Source: CAWCUU01 sp963798855 (GTDB taxonomy: Bacteria > Gemmatimonadota > Gemmatimonadetes > Longimicrobiales > RSA9). From it: DNA of 64,000 nt. Under the pieces are notes generated by a model. The model was not told the DNA's origin. It made no database searches and saw only the letters and a program-made list of their open reading frames with translations. The stretch covers positions 1,860,001 to 1,924,000 of the forward strand of contig CAWCUU010000002.1 of NCBI GenBank assembly GCA_963798855.1, read 5' to 3'. Position 1 is the first letter of the stretch, and the number at the start of each line of letters is the position of its first letter. Made by a program: the position numbers and the translations under genes. Positions 24,434 through 32,324 of the stretch are shown piece after piece.

Positions 24434-26350
24434 ATGATGCTAACCGATCTCCTGTCCGATTCGAGACCCCACGTCTTCGACGGCGCGATGGGCACGATGC
24501 TCTACTCGAAGGGCGTGTTCATCAACCGCTGCTTCGACGAGCTGGTGCTGCGCGAGCCGGACCTCGTGCGCTCGGTGCACCGGGACTACGTGCGCGCCGG
24601 GGCGGAGCTGCTGGAGACGAACTCGTTCGGGGCGAACCGGATCAAGCTCGGGCAGTACGGGCTCGAGGCGCAGGTGCACGAGATCAACGCGATGGCGGCG
24701 CGGCTCGCTCGGGAGGCGGCGGGGGAGCGTGCTCTCGTCGGCGGGGCGGTCGGGCCGCTCGGGATCCGCATCGAGCCGTACGGGCCGACGTCGCTCGCCG
24801 AGGCACGCGAGGTCTTCCGTGAGCAGGTGGAGGGGCTGCTGGAGGGGGGCGTGCAGTTCTTCGTGCTGGAGACGTTCACGGATCTCGCGGAGATCCAACA
24901 GGCGTTGCTGGCGGTGCGGGACGCGTGCGACCTCCCGGTGGTCGCGCAGATGACGATCCAGGAGGACGGCTCGACGGCGTACGGCACCTCTGCCCAGGCG
25001 TGCGTCGCGCGGCTGGACGAGTGGGGTGCGGACGTGATCGGCTTCAACTGCTCGGTCGGTCCGCAGGGGATCCTGGAAGCGATCGAGGCGGCCTCATCCG
25101 CCACGACACGCAAGCTCTCGGCGCAGCCGAACGCCGGCCTGCCGCGCGAGGTCTCGGGACGCAAGATGTACATGGCGTCGCCGGAGTACATGGCGAAGTA
25201 CGCGCAGCGCCTGATCCGGGCCGGCGCGAAGCTCATCGGCGGTTGCTGTGGCACGACCCCGGAGCACATCCGTCGGATTGCGGACGCGGTGTGGGCGATG
25301 TCGCCGGGACGCTCAGCGCTGCGGGTCAGCCTGCCGGAGCCGGACCCCACCGCCGCGGAGCCGAAGCCGCTCGGTGAGCGCTCGGGGTGGGGCCGGAAGC
25401 TGGCCGCGGGCGAGCTGGTCACGACCGTCGAGATCGTGCCGCCGAAGGGAATCAGCCCCGCCAGGATGCTGGCCGGCGTGCGGTTGCTGCGCGCGGCCGG
25501 GGTGGACGCGGTCAACGTGCCGGACGGCCCGCGCGCGCAGATGCGCATGGGCGCGCTCGCCACCGCGGTGCTGATCGAGCAGACCGTGGGGATCGAGACC
25601 GTGCTCCACTACTCCTGTCGAGACCGCAACCTGCTCGGCATGCTGTCGGACCTGCTCGGCGCGCACGCGCTCGGGCTGCGCAACCTGCTGCTCGTCACCG
25701 GCGACCCGCCGAAGATGGGGCCGTACCCCGAGTCCACCGCGGTCTTCGACATCGACTCGATCGGGCTGACCAATCTGGTCGCACGGCTGAATCGGGGACT
25801 GGATCCGGGCAACAACGCGATCGGCGATCCGACCTCGTTCGCGATCGGGGTCGGCGTCAACCCGGGCGCGCCCGACCTCGAGCACGAGCTCGATCGGTTC
25901 TACTGGAAGGTGGAGGCCGGCGCCGAATACGCCATCACGCAGCCCGTCTTCGACGCCGAGCAGCTGCTCCGGTTCGTCGCGGAGATCGAGAAGCGCGGCA
26001 TCTGGATTCCCATCGTGGCCGGCATCTGGCCGCTCGTCTCCGCGCGCAACGCGGAGTTCCTGGCCAACGAGGTGCCAGGGGTCGTCGTCCCGACCGAGAT
26101 CCTGGAGCGGATGCGACGCGCGAGCGCGCGCGGCAAGGAGCCCGCGCTCGACGAAGGGATCGCGATCGCGCGCGAGATGCTCGATCGCGTGCGACCCGTG
26201 GTGCGCGGCGTGCAGGTCAGCGCGCCGTTCGGCAAGGTCCCCTTCGCGCTGCGCGTCTTCGAGGGGATCGACGGGATCCGCAGCGAGGTCGAGCCGGAGA
26301 CGGCGGAGGCGGCCGAAACGCTCGGATTCAGTCCGCCCTTCGCCGGGTGA
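24434..26350 (+). CDS. Bifunctional homocysteine S-methyltransferase / methylenetetrahydrofolate reductase
   Basis: 638 residues (ATG 24434; a second ATG follows at 24437). The N-terminal 300 residues form a homocysteine S-methyltransferase barrel with zinc cysteines in FNCSVGPQG and GGCCGTT. The C-terminal half (about 320-620) is a MetF-type barrel (VEIVPPKGISPARML, LLLVTGDPPKMG, YAITQPVFDAEQLL). It resembles Bacillus YitJ in architecture. The MetF part reduces methylene- to methyl-THF, the methyl donor for MetH just upstream; the N-terminal part methylates homocysteine from another donor. A repeat array replaces a normal leader; no good Shine-Dalgarno is visible. Confidence 0.93.
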   Translation: MMLTDLLSDSRPHVFDGAMGTMLYSKGVFINRCFDELVLREPDLVRSVHRDYVRAGAELLETNSFGANRIKLGQYGLEAQVHEINAMAARLAREAAGERALVGGAVGPLGIRIEPYGPTSLAEAREVFREQVEGLLEGGVQFFVLETFTDLAEIQQALLAVRDACDLPVVAQMTIQEDGSTAYGTSAQACVARLDEWGADVIGFNCSVGPQGILEAIEAASSATTRKLSAQPNAGLPREVSGRKMYMASPEYMAKYAQRLIRAGAKLIGGCCGTTPEHIRRIADAVWAMSPGRSALRVSLPEPDPTAAEPKPLGERSGWGRKLAAGELVTTVEIVPPKGISPARMLAGVRLLRAAGVDAVNVPDGPRAQMRMGALATAVLIEQTVGIETVLHYSCRDRNLLGMLSDLLGAHALGLRNLLLVTGDPPKMGPYPESTAVFDIDSIGLTNLVARLNRGLDPGNNAIGDPTSFAIGVGVNPGAPDLEHELDRFYWKVEAGAEYAITQPVFDAEQLLRFVAEIEKRGIWIPIVAGIWPLVSARNAEFLANEVPGVVVPTEILERMRRASARGKEPALDEGIAIAREMLDRVRPVVRGVQVSAPFGKVPFALRVFEGIDGIRSEVEPETAEAAETLGFSPPFAG

Positions 26351-26418
26351 CGTGGCCACACGCACGAGGCGCACGTCTGAGCCCATCCCGCGCTACACAT
26401 CTTGACGTTGCCGGGGTC

Positions 26419-26452
26419 GGGGGCGGCGGCCGCAGTCCGGGCCGTCGCCCCC
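26419..26452. terminator. 13-bp GC hairpin after the methyltransferase gene
   Basis: GGGGGCGGCGGCC (26419-26431) pairs with GGCCGTCGCCCCC (26440-26452) with one G-U pair. No T-run follows. Placement in the 209-base gap after 26350 suits transcription termination. A TATGGTATGA stretch at 26532 may be the promoter of the next gene. Confidence 0.45.
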
Positions 26453-26571
26453 GTCCGCGTCCTGCAGTTAGCCGTCGCTCCGTTGGCTGCACACCTCGGC
26501 CTGTGCAAGCGCCCGCGCGCTCGTTCGTTCTTATGGTATGAAGGATCGCGACTTCTGCCGTGGAGGCCTCG

Positions 26572-27045
26572 ATGGTCGCGCTGCCGTTGGTTCGCCAAGC
26601 CCTGATCGTGGGAGGGCTCGCCGTGCTGTGCGTCGGCTGCCGGCGTGGGGACGACCTGGAGCGCGAGCGACAGAAGCTGGATCACGCGGTGGCGCTCTGG
26701 ACGCAGAGTGATCCCGGTGACTACACCTATCGCTATACCCACGCCTGCTACTGTGAGCAGGGCGGCCGCACCGTGATCATCACGGTGCGCGGCGACAGCG
26801 TCGTCGCGATCGAGGATGCCCTCAGCGGAGAGGCCGTCGCGCTCTCACCGGGGCTGTACACGACGGTCGACGGGCTGTTCGGGCTCATCCACGACGCGTT
26901 GCTGCGCAACCCCGATCACCTGGAGGCGTCGTACGACGAGGCCCGCGGGTTCCCACGAACGCTCTCCGTCGACTATTACCGTCAGGCCGACAATGACGAG
27001 TTCGGCTTCGACGTCGCGGCGCTGGAACCGTCTTCAGAGGATTGA
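26572..27045 (+). CDS. DUF6174-like lipoprotein
   Basis: 157 residues from ATG 26572 (GTG 26560 is an alternative). A short signal ends in a lipobox-like LCVGC, an imperfect match because Cys is at -3. The mature part has the DUF6174 pattern: YTYRYTHACYCEQGG, then VIITVRGDSVVAIED and a helix with VDGLFGLIHDALL. Function of the family is unknown; members are small exported proteins. It ends 42 bases before the convergent DUF5916 gene. Confidence 0.7.
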   Translation: MVALPLVRQALIVGGLAVLCVGCRRGDDLERERQKLDHAVALWTQSDPGDYTYRYTHACYCEQGGRTVIITVRGDSVVAIEDALSGEAVALSPGLYTTVDGLFGLIHDALLRNPDHLEASYDEARGFPRTLSVDYYRQADNDEFGFDVAALEPSSED

Positions 27046-27086
27046 GGCCGCCCGGCGCCATGCCGGCGTCGCCGGATACCTGCTGT

Positions 27087-29804
27087 CTACTGTCCGAGCC
27101 AGTACGTGACCTTCACGAGGAAGACGTTCGACGCCGGCACCTCATAACCCGGCTCCGTGCCGAGCAGCCGTCCGAAATCCCGCCCGAAATTCAGCCGTCC
27201 GTCCTGGGTGTCGAAGCCGGTCCGGCTCTGACTCCACACGATGAAGAAGGTCGACCCGGGCATGTACTCCCAGCGCAGCACGGCAGTCGAGCGGAGCTGC
27301 TTGAAGTTGAAGTCGGGCTGGTCGAATGCGACGGCGTCCGGCGTGCCATCGATGGAGATGAGATACTGCTCGGCGTCGGAGTCGTAGCGGATCTCGCTCG
27401 ACGCGAGCGTGTGGAAGCGGTCGCCGAAGTCATGCGCCCGAGGTGCGACGACCTCCTTGAAGTCGGCGAAGGCGCCGGCGCTGACGAACGGCTGCGCGTA
27501 GAGCTGAAAGGAGAGCGTCGGCGAGAGGGTGTAGGCGAGGCGCGTCGTCAGCGAGACCGTGGTCTGGTCGATGCGCCCGAAGTAGTAGTGCGTAGCGCCG
27601 GCGAAGTCCTCCTGTGTGACGTACTGCGCGTCATTGCGATTCCAGCGGATCGACGGGTAGAAGGACAGGTCGAGCTGTGAGGAGGGGCGCCAGCCCACGC
27701 TCGGTCCGATGCTGAAGGAGCGGCCGTCGTTGTCGAGGTCCGCAGCGCCGTTCACATCGAATCCGACCCGCAGGTCCTTGCGCCGATCGCTGTCGAAGCC
27801 GCCCCAGTAGTTGATCCGATTCGTGGTGCGAAGCGCGGGCCCGCCGCGCAGCGCGTCCGTCGACAGCACGGCGGCGTTCGTACCGATGCCACCGTAGCCG
27901 CTCCAGTAGTTGCGCAGGTCGAAGTTGCCGTTGACGTTGCCGCCGAGGCTCGTGCGGTCGCCGCCGAAGTCGTAGCCGTGCCAGACGTTCGCGTTGAGCT
28001 GCCAGCGGCGGAAGATCCAGCTGGGATCGTACTGCTGGTAGCCGACCCAGCCGACGTGCTCAATGAGGTCGCGCTGCGTCTGGAAGCCAATGTCGTTGAC
28101 CTCGAATCCGGGTGAGATCGCGTGCAGGGCGGTGAGGAACATCCAGTGGCCGCCGCCGATCTTGCCGACCTCGACCTGTCCCGCCATGCCGGCGAGGGAG
28201 GTGCGCGTCGAGTCCAGCTCGACGTAGTCCGCGTCCGGTCGCTGGTAATAGCGACCCGGCGCCTCCTGCACCCGCGTGATCGCCTCCGTGCTGCCGCTGA
28301 CCACGCTGCCGAGCAGGAAGCCGTGGATCTGGTAGTTGCCGCCCGCCCAGCGGTGCCGGAAGTCGGCGCCACCGGCGTAGGCGGCGCGATTCATGAAGTC
28401 CAGCCGGCTCGCATCGAGGCGGCGGTTCGTCGCCGTGAAGATCCCGCCGATCGCCGACTGTCCCTGTCGGAAGTCCTTGATGACGCGGCCGACGGCGTAG
28501 TTCGTGAGCGGCTCGACCGCGGCGCTGCCGCGGATGCCGCCATCGAGCGCGTAGTCTGCGCTCTGCCTGGCCGTGACCGCGTCCATGAAGCCCATGGACC
28601 ATCCGCCGGGCGTCTTGCCCGACAGCTTCGCCGCGCCAATGATCGGCGTGGAGGTCGGCACGCTGCCATAGGCGACGTCATCGGGCAGGTCACCGTGCGG
28701 CGCGGCGCCGATCCGGCGCGTGTAGAACAGCGACTCGTTGCCGAGGTCGCCATCGCCGAGGCCGATCCCGAAATTGAAGATGTCGGCGCCCTCGACGAAG
28801 AACGGCCGTTTCTCGGGGAAGTAGCTCTCGTAGGCGGTCAGGTTCACGACGGAGGGATCGGCCTCGACCTGGCCGAAGTCCGGGTTGATCGTCGCGGTCA
28901 GCGTGAGGTTCGAGGTCAGGCCGTACTTCAGGTCCGCGCCGACGTTGCCGGAGATGTCGCTCGGCGTGTAGAACGGGTCCTGCGCGTCACCCGGCTCGCG
29001 GTCCAGCTTGGCGACCCCGTAGGGCTGAATCTCCAGGCGGCGTGGTGACGACAGCCGTGACAGCCCCTCCAGCGTCCCGAACACCGAGACGGTCTTCGAC
29101 TCGCGCGGATCGAGAGGCGCCCAGAACGACTGCTCGGCGTAGCGGGAGATGTCGCGCACCAGCTCGATCCCCCATTCGACGGGTGCGCCCCCGCTCGCGT
29201 CGTAGCGGAGCTGAGAGAGCGGGATGCGGAGCTCGGCGACCCAGCCGAGCGAATCCGTGCTCGTCCTGCCCTCCCAAACCGCGTCCCAGCTGTCGTCCTC
29301 CTGCGTATCGTTGTAGATGAACTCGTCGAACAGCACGCCGGCCGGATTGATGGCGAAGACGAACGCCGTGCGGTTGTCGTTGTAGCTGTCGAAGCCGATC
29401 GTGAACCAGTCGGACTGCGGGTGGTCGTCGCGGCGCGCCAGACGACCGACGATGGAATCCGGCGCGGTGTCGTACATGCGGGCGCCGACGTAGATCGCCT
29501 GGTCATCGTACATGATGCGGACTTCGGTCCGCTGCAGTGAGGGCTTGCCCGGGTCCGGCTTGTTCTGGATGAACTGCCGTGTAGTCGGCTGCGCGCTCGT
29601 CCACGCCGTCTCATCCAGCTTCCCGTCCACGGTGATGCTTTCGCCGGTGATCCGCTGCGCGTACATCGTAAGGTCGGATGAAAGCGTGTGACTCGGGGCC
29701 GGCGAGCTCGAATCCGCTACCCCGTTGCTCTGCGCCGAGCCGCGCGCAGTCGGACCGAAGGCTGTCAGCAGCGCGGCGAGGACGAGAGCTCCAGGCTTCT
29801 GCAT
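27087..29804 (-). CDS. DUF5916 outer-membrane protein with N-terminal CBM9-like domain
   Basis: 905 residues. I chose ATG 29804, which has AAAGGA eight bases upstream and opens a signal peptide (MQKPGALVLAALL...GSA|QSNG), with Gln at +1. Residues about 45-240 form a carbohydrate-binding family-9-like domain (ITVDGKLDETAWTSA, TIGFDSYNDNRTAFVF). The rest is DUF5916, a predicted outer-membrane beta-barrel (alternating aromatic strands, motif FPEKRPFFVEGADIF), ending VKVTYWLGQ. Such proteins are common in Gemmatimonadota and Bacteroidetes; cargo unknown. It is transcribed away from dapF. Confidence 0.87.
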   Translation of the reverse strand: MQKPGALVLAALLTAFGPTARGSAQSNGVADSSSPAPSHTLSSDLTMYAQRITGESITVDGKLDETAWTSAQPTTRQFIQNKPDPGKPSLQRTEVRIMYDDQAIYVGARMYDTAPDSIVGRLARRDDHPQSDWFTIGFDSYNDNRTAFVFAINPAGVLFDEFIYNDTQEDDSWDAVWEGRTSTDSLGWVAELRIPLSQLRYDASGGAPVEWGIELVRDISRYAEQSFWAPLDPRESKTVSVFGTLEGLSRLSSPRRLEIQPYGVAKLDREPGDAQDPFYTPSDISGNVGADLKYGLTSNLTLTATINPDFGQVEADPSVVNLTAYESYFPEKRPFFVEGADIFNFGIGLGDGDLGNESLFYTRRIGAAPHGDLPDDVAYGSVPTSTPIIGAAKLSGKTPGGWSMGFMDAVTARQSADYALDGGIRGSAAVEPLTNYAVGRVIKDFRQGQSAIGGIFTATNRRLDASRLDFMNRAAYAGGADFRHRWAGGNYQIHGFLLGSVVSGSTEAITRVQEAPGRYYQRPDADYVELDSTRTSLAGMAGQVEVGKIGGGHWMFLTALHAISPGFEVNDIGFQTQRDLIEHVGWVGYQQYDPSWIFRRWQLNANVWHGYDFGGDRTSLGGNVNGNFDLRNYWSGYGGIGTNAAVLSTDALRGGPALRTTNRINYWGGFDSDRRKDLRVGFDVNGAADLDNDGRSFSIGPSVGWRPSSQLDLSFYPSIRWNRNDAQYVTQEDFAGATHYYFGRIDQTTVSLTTRLAYTLSPTLSFQLYAQPFVSAGAFADFKEVVAPRAHDFGDRFHTLASSEIRYDSDAEQYLISIDGTPDAVAFDQPDFNFKQLRSTAVLRWEYMPGSTFFIVWSQSRTGFDTQDGRLNFGRDFGRLLGTEPGYEVPASNVFLVKVTYWLGQ

Positions 29805-29960
29805 AGGGGGTATTCCTTTGATCGGCGAATTTCCAGGGTCGGGACCCGCTTCGGTGCACCCCGATGAGCGGCGCGCGGACGCTGCGCCGGTGAAGCGCGA
29901 CTGTCCGTACAGCCTTACGGGCGTTCGGGTTGGAAGTTTCAAAAGGCGGAGGCCGGGGCG

Positions 29961-30881
29961 ATGAGCGGGCGCGGCGGGATCCCCTTTGCGAAGGGCCAGG
30001 CGCTGGGCAACGACTACGCCGTGATCGACGCGGCCGCGCTGCCCGGCGCGCTGGGCGCGCCGGTGGTCCGCGCGTTCTGCGACCGCCACCGGGGCATCGG
30101 CTCGGATGGCATCCTCATCGGCGGCGTCGCGCAGCGCCCGTTCCGGCTTGGCATCTACAACCCGGACGGCAGCGAGGCGGAGAAGAGCGGAAACGGGCTG
30201 CGCATTTTCGGCGCGTGGCTGCACCGCCGGGGTCTCGTCGCCGACGAGCCGTTCGAGGTCCAGCTTTCGACGGACACCGTGGTCATGCGGGTGGAGGGAG
30301 AGGAGCCGGGTGGTGCGCTGATGCTCACCGTCGCGATGGGGAAGGCGGACCTGTCGGCCGGTTGGGTGGACGCGGCCGCGGCTCTCGAGCCGCTGCCGGA
30401 GCGGGGGGGTGCGGCGCTCTACCGGCTCGACCTCGGCGACGACGGCGAGGCCGACGTCCACCCCGTCTCGCTCGGGAATCCGCACTGTGTCGTCGTGGTC
30501 GAGGCTCTGGACCGGGAGGACTTCCTGCGCCGGGCGCCGCGGCTGTGCACCCATCCCTTCTTCCCGGCCGGCACCAACGTGCAGTTCGCCCGCCTGGGGA
30601 AAGGTGGGGCGGACGTCTGGATCTGGGAGCGCGGCGTAGGCGAGACGACCGCGTCCGGGTCCAGCGCGTGCGCCGTCACGGCCGTCGCGCTGGCGCACGG
30701 CGAGAGCGCCGAGGCGCCGCTGTCGGTTCGCATGCCCGGCGGCGTCGTCCACGTGGATCGCGACGCCGCGCAGGTGCTGCACCTGCGCGGTCCGGCCCAG
30801 ATCGTCTTCGAGGGGTCCATACCGGCCGCGGTGTGGGCGAGCTGGTCTGCGAGCGCGGACGATCAGGGTTCAGCCGACTGA
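29961..30881 (+). CDS. DapF-fold epimerase with both catalytic Cys replaced by Ser
   Basis: 306 residues from ATG 29961. Fold and motifs match diaminopimelate epimerase (GNDYAVID, CDRHRGIGSDGIL, NPDGSEAEKSGNG, SLGNPHCVV, ERGVGETTASGSS). The classical enzyme interconverts LL- and meso-diaminopimelate for lysine and peptidoglycan using two Cys, one in each half. Here the positions are Ser76 (EKSGNG; usually QCGNG) and Ser232 (TASGSSA; usually ACGSGA). Either this is a Ser-type subgroup of DapF or a different isomerase of the fold. No other lysine or wall genes are adjacent. Confidence 0.8.
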   Translation: MSGRGGIPFAKGQALGNDYAVIDAAALPGALGAPVVRAFCDRHRGIGSDGILIGGVAQRPFRLGIYNPDGSEAEKSGNGLRIFGAWLHRRGLVADEPFEVQLSTDTVVMRVEGEEPGGALMLTVAMGKADLSAGWVDAAAALEPLPERGGAALYRLDLGDDGEADVHPVSLGNPHCVVVVEALDREDFLRRAPRLCTHPFFPAGTNVQFARLGKGGADVWIWERGVGETTASGSSACAVTAVALAHGESAEAPLSVRMPGGVVHVDRDAAQVLHLRGPAQIVFEGSIPAAVWASWSASADDQGSAD

Positions 30882-31080
30882 TCGCGCGGCGACGTCGCCT
30901 CAGCGGATCAGCAGCTCCAGATCGGACGCAGACCTCGAGCCAGCCGATGCCGCCGGGCGGAGCACAGCCAGGCGGTGCTGTCGATCCGGCCCGACTCCAT
31001 TCGTCGGAGGGATGGAGGGAAGCGGGCCGGGCCAGGCGGCCGCGGCGCGCGAGACGATCACGGAATCAGGAGGCAGGTTC

Positions 31081-31554
31081 ATGCAGAAGATCACGACGTT
31101 CCTTACGTTCAACGACCAGGCGGAGGAAGCGGTGCGTCTCTACACATCGGTCTTCGCCGACTCGCGGATCGTGTCGACGACCCGCTACGGCGACGCCGGG
31201 CCGGGGCCGAAAGGCTCGCTCATGACCGCCGCCTTCGAGCTCGACGGCCAGAACTTCGTCGCCCTCAACGGCGGCCCGTCGTTCACGTTCTCGCAGGGGA
31301 TCTCGCTGCTCGTGAACTGCGAGAGCCAGGCCGAGGTAGACGAGTACTGGGAGAAGCTGTCCGAGGGGGGCGAGGAGGGTCCCTGCGGCTGGCTCACGGA
31401 CCGCTTCGGCGTTTCGTGGCAGATCGTGCCGACCGTCCTGCCGAAGCTGCTGGGTGACCCGGATCCGGAGAAGGCCGGCCGCGTGATGCTGGCGATGCTG
31501 CAGATGAAGAAGATGGACATCGCCGCGCTGGAGCGCGCCTCGCGGGGCGGTTGA
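31081..31554 (+). CDS. PhnB-like VOC superfamily protein
   Basis: 157 residues from ATG 31081 with CAGGAGGCAGG upstream. The sequence has the PhnB/'3-demethylubiquinone methyltransferase-like' pattern: FLTFNDQAEEAVRLYTSVF, FELDGQNFVALNGGPSF, EVDEYWEKLSEGGEEGPCGWLTDRFGVSWQIVP, and C-terminal LAMLQMKKMDIAALE. Members adopt the glyoxalase fold; despite the historic name they are not shown to be methyltransferases, and the usual metal ligands are poorly kept. Role unknown. It is convergent with the glycan locus. Confidence 0.88.
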   Translation: MQKITTFLTFNDQAEEAVRLYTSVFADSRIVSTTRYGDAGPGPKGSLMTAAFELDGQNFVALNGGPSFTFSQGISLLVNCESQAEVDEYWEKLSEGGEEGPCGWLTDRFGVSWQIVPTVLPKLLGDPDPEKAGRVMLAMLQMKKMDIAALERASRGG

Positions 31555-31586
31555 CCGGTCACACGGCACCGTAGCCAGGCTATCGG

Positions 31587-32198
31587 CTATCGCCCCACGA
31601 GCTCGAACCTCGCCCGGTGGCGTGACGCCGCGTCGGAATCGCCGCCGATCGAGACCGTGAAGAAGCCCGGCTCCGTCGCGTGCATCCGCATGTCCGTCGA
31701 GTACGAGGCGAGGTCGGCATCGGTCAGCAGGAACGTGAGGTCTCGGGACTCGCCGGCAGCCAGCCGCAGCTTGCGGAAGCCGCGCAACCGCTGGACGGCC
31801 GGCGCGACGCTGGCCAGCTCGTCGGTCGCGTACAGCCGCACGACCTCCGACCCCGCGCGGGCGCCCACGTTCGTCAGCGTGACCGAGACCCGCAGCGTGT
31901 CGCCGGGGGCGATGCGCCGGCGGTCCAGCCGAACATCGGAGTACTCGAAGCGCGTGTAGCCGAGGCCATAGCCGAACGGGTAGAGCGGGGAGTTCGCGAC
32001 GTCGAGGTACTTCGACGTGTAGCGATCGGTGGCGACGGCCGGCCGGCCGGTCGTGCGGTGCGCGTAGTAGACCGGGATCTGGCGCTGCGCGGGGGCGGCT
32101 TCGCCGGTTGGCGCTGCGCGGGGCGTCGCCTGCGGCGAACGCGGGGAGGGGGCGCAGGCTGCCGCGGCGAGCAGGAGCGATACGACGACTGGCTCCAT
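31587..32198 (-). CDS. Orphan GH3 C-terminal (Fn3-like) domain lipoprotein
   Basis: 203 residues from ATG 32198. A lipoprotein signal (MEPVVVSLLLAAAAC) is followed by a short Pro/Ala linker made of mini-hairpin units and then directly by IPVYYAHRTTGRPAVATDRYTSKYLDV...PLYPFGYGLGYT. That is the sequence normally at the end of a GH3 beta-glucosidase, closed by the Fn3-like domain (VSVTLTNVGARAGSEVVRLY). No catalytic barrel is present. The adjacent full GH3 has the same region (IPIYYDHKNTGRPASPEDHYTSKY), so this looks like an internally deleted paralogue kept in frame. It might bind cell-wall or glycan; alternatively it is decaying. Confidence 0.75.
   Translation of the reverse strand: MEPVVVSLLLAAAACAPSPRSPQATPRAAPTGEAAPAQRQIPVYYAHRTTGRPAVATDRYTSKYLDVANSPLYPFGYGLGYTRFEYSDVRLDRRRIAPGDTLRVSVTLTNVGARAGSEVVRLYATDELASVAPAVQRLRGFRKLRLAAGESRDLTFLLTDADLASYSTDMRMHATEPGFFTVSIGGDSDAASRHRARFELVGR
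32082..32138 (-). repeat. Mini-hairpin units in the orphan Fn3 lipoprotein
   Basis: Plus-strand units include CGGC-TTC-GCCG (32096-32106), GCG-CTG-CGC, and TCGCC-TGC-GGCGA (32126-32138). They encode the Ala/Pro/Gly linker between lipobox and domain. Confidence 0.6.
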
Positions 32199-32240
32199 CG
32201 TGCCCCGCCCCCGCCGCGCGCGCGTCATTCTCCGCGCAAC

Positions 32241-32324
32241 TCGTCGCCCGTCATTCGTCGCCCGTCATTCGCCGCCCGCCAATTGTCGCCCGCCGTTCGT
32301 CGCCCGCCCCTCGTCGCCCGCCCC
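32241..32324. repeat. Six copies of a 14-nt tandem repeat after the GH3 gene
   Basis: Six consecutive 14-mers: TCGTCGCCCGTCAT twice, then TCGCCGCCCGCCAA, TTGTCGCCCGCCGT and TCGTCGCCCGCCCC twice. The last base abuts the GH3 stop codon (minus strand, 32325). It fills most of the gap to the orphan Fn3 gene. Confidence 0.92.
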
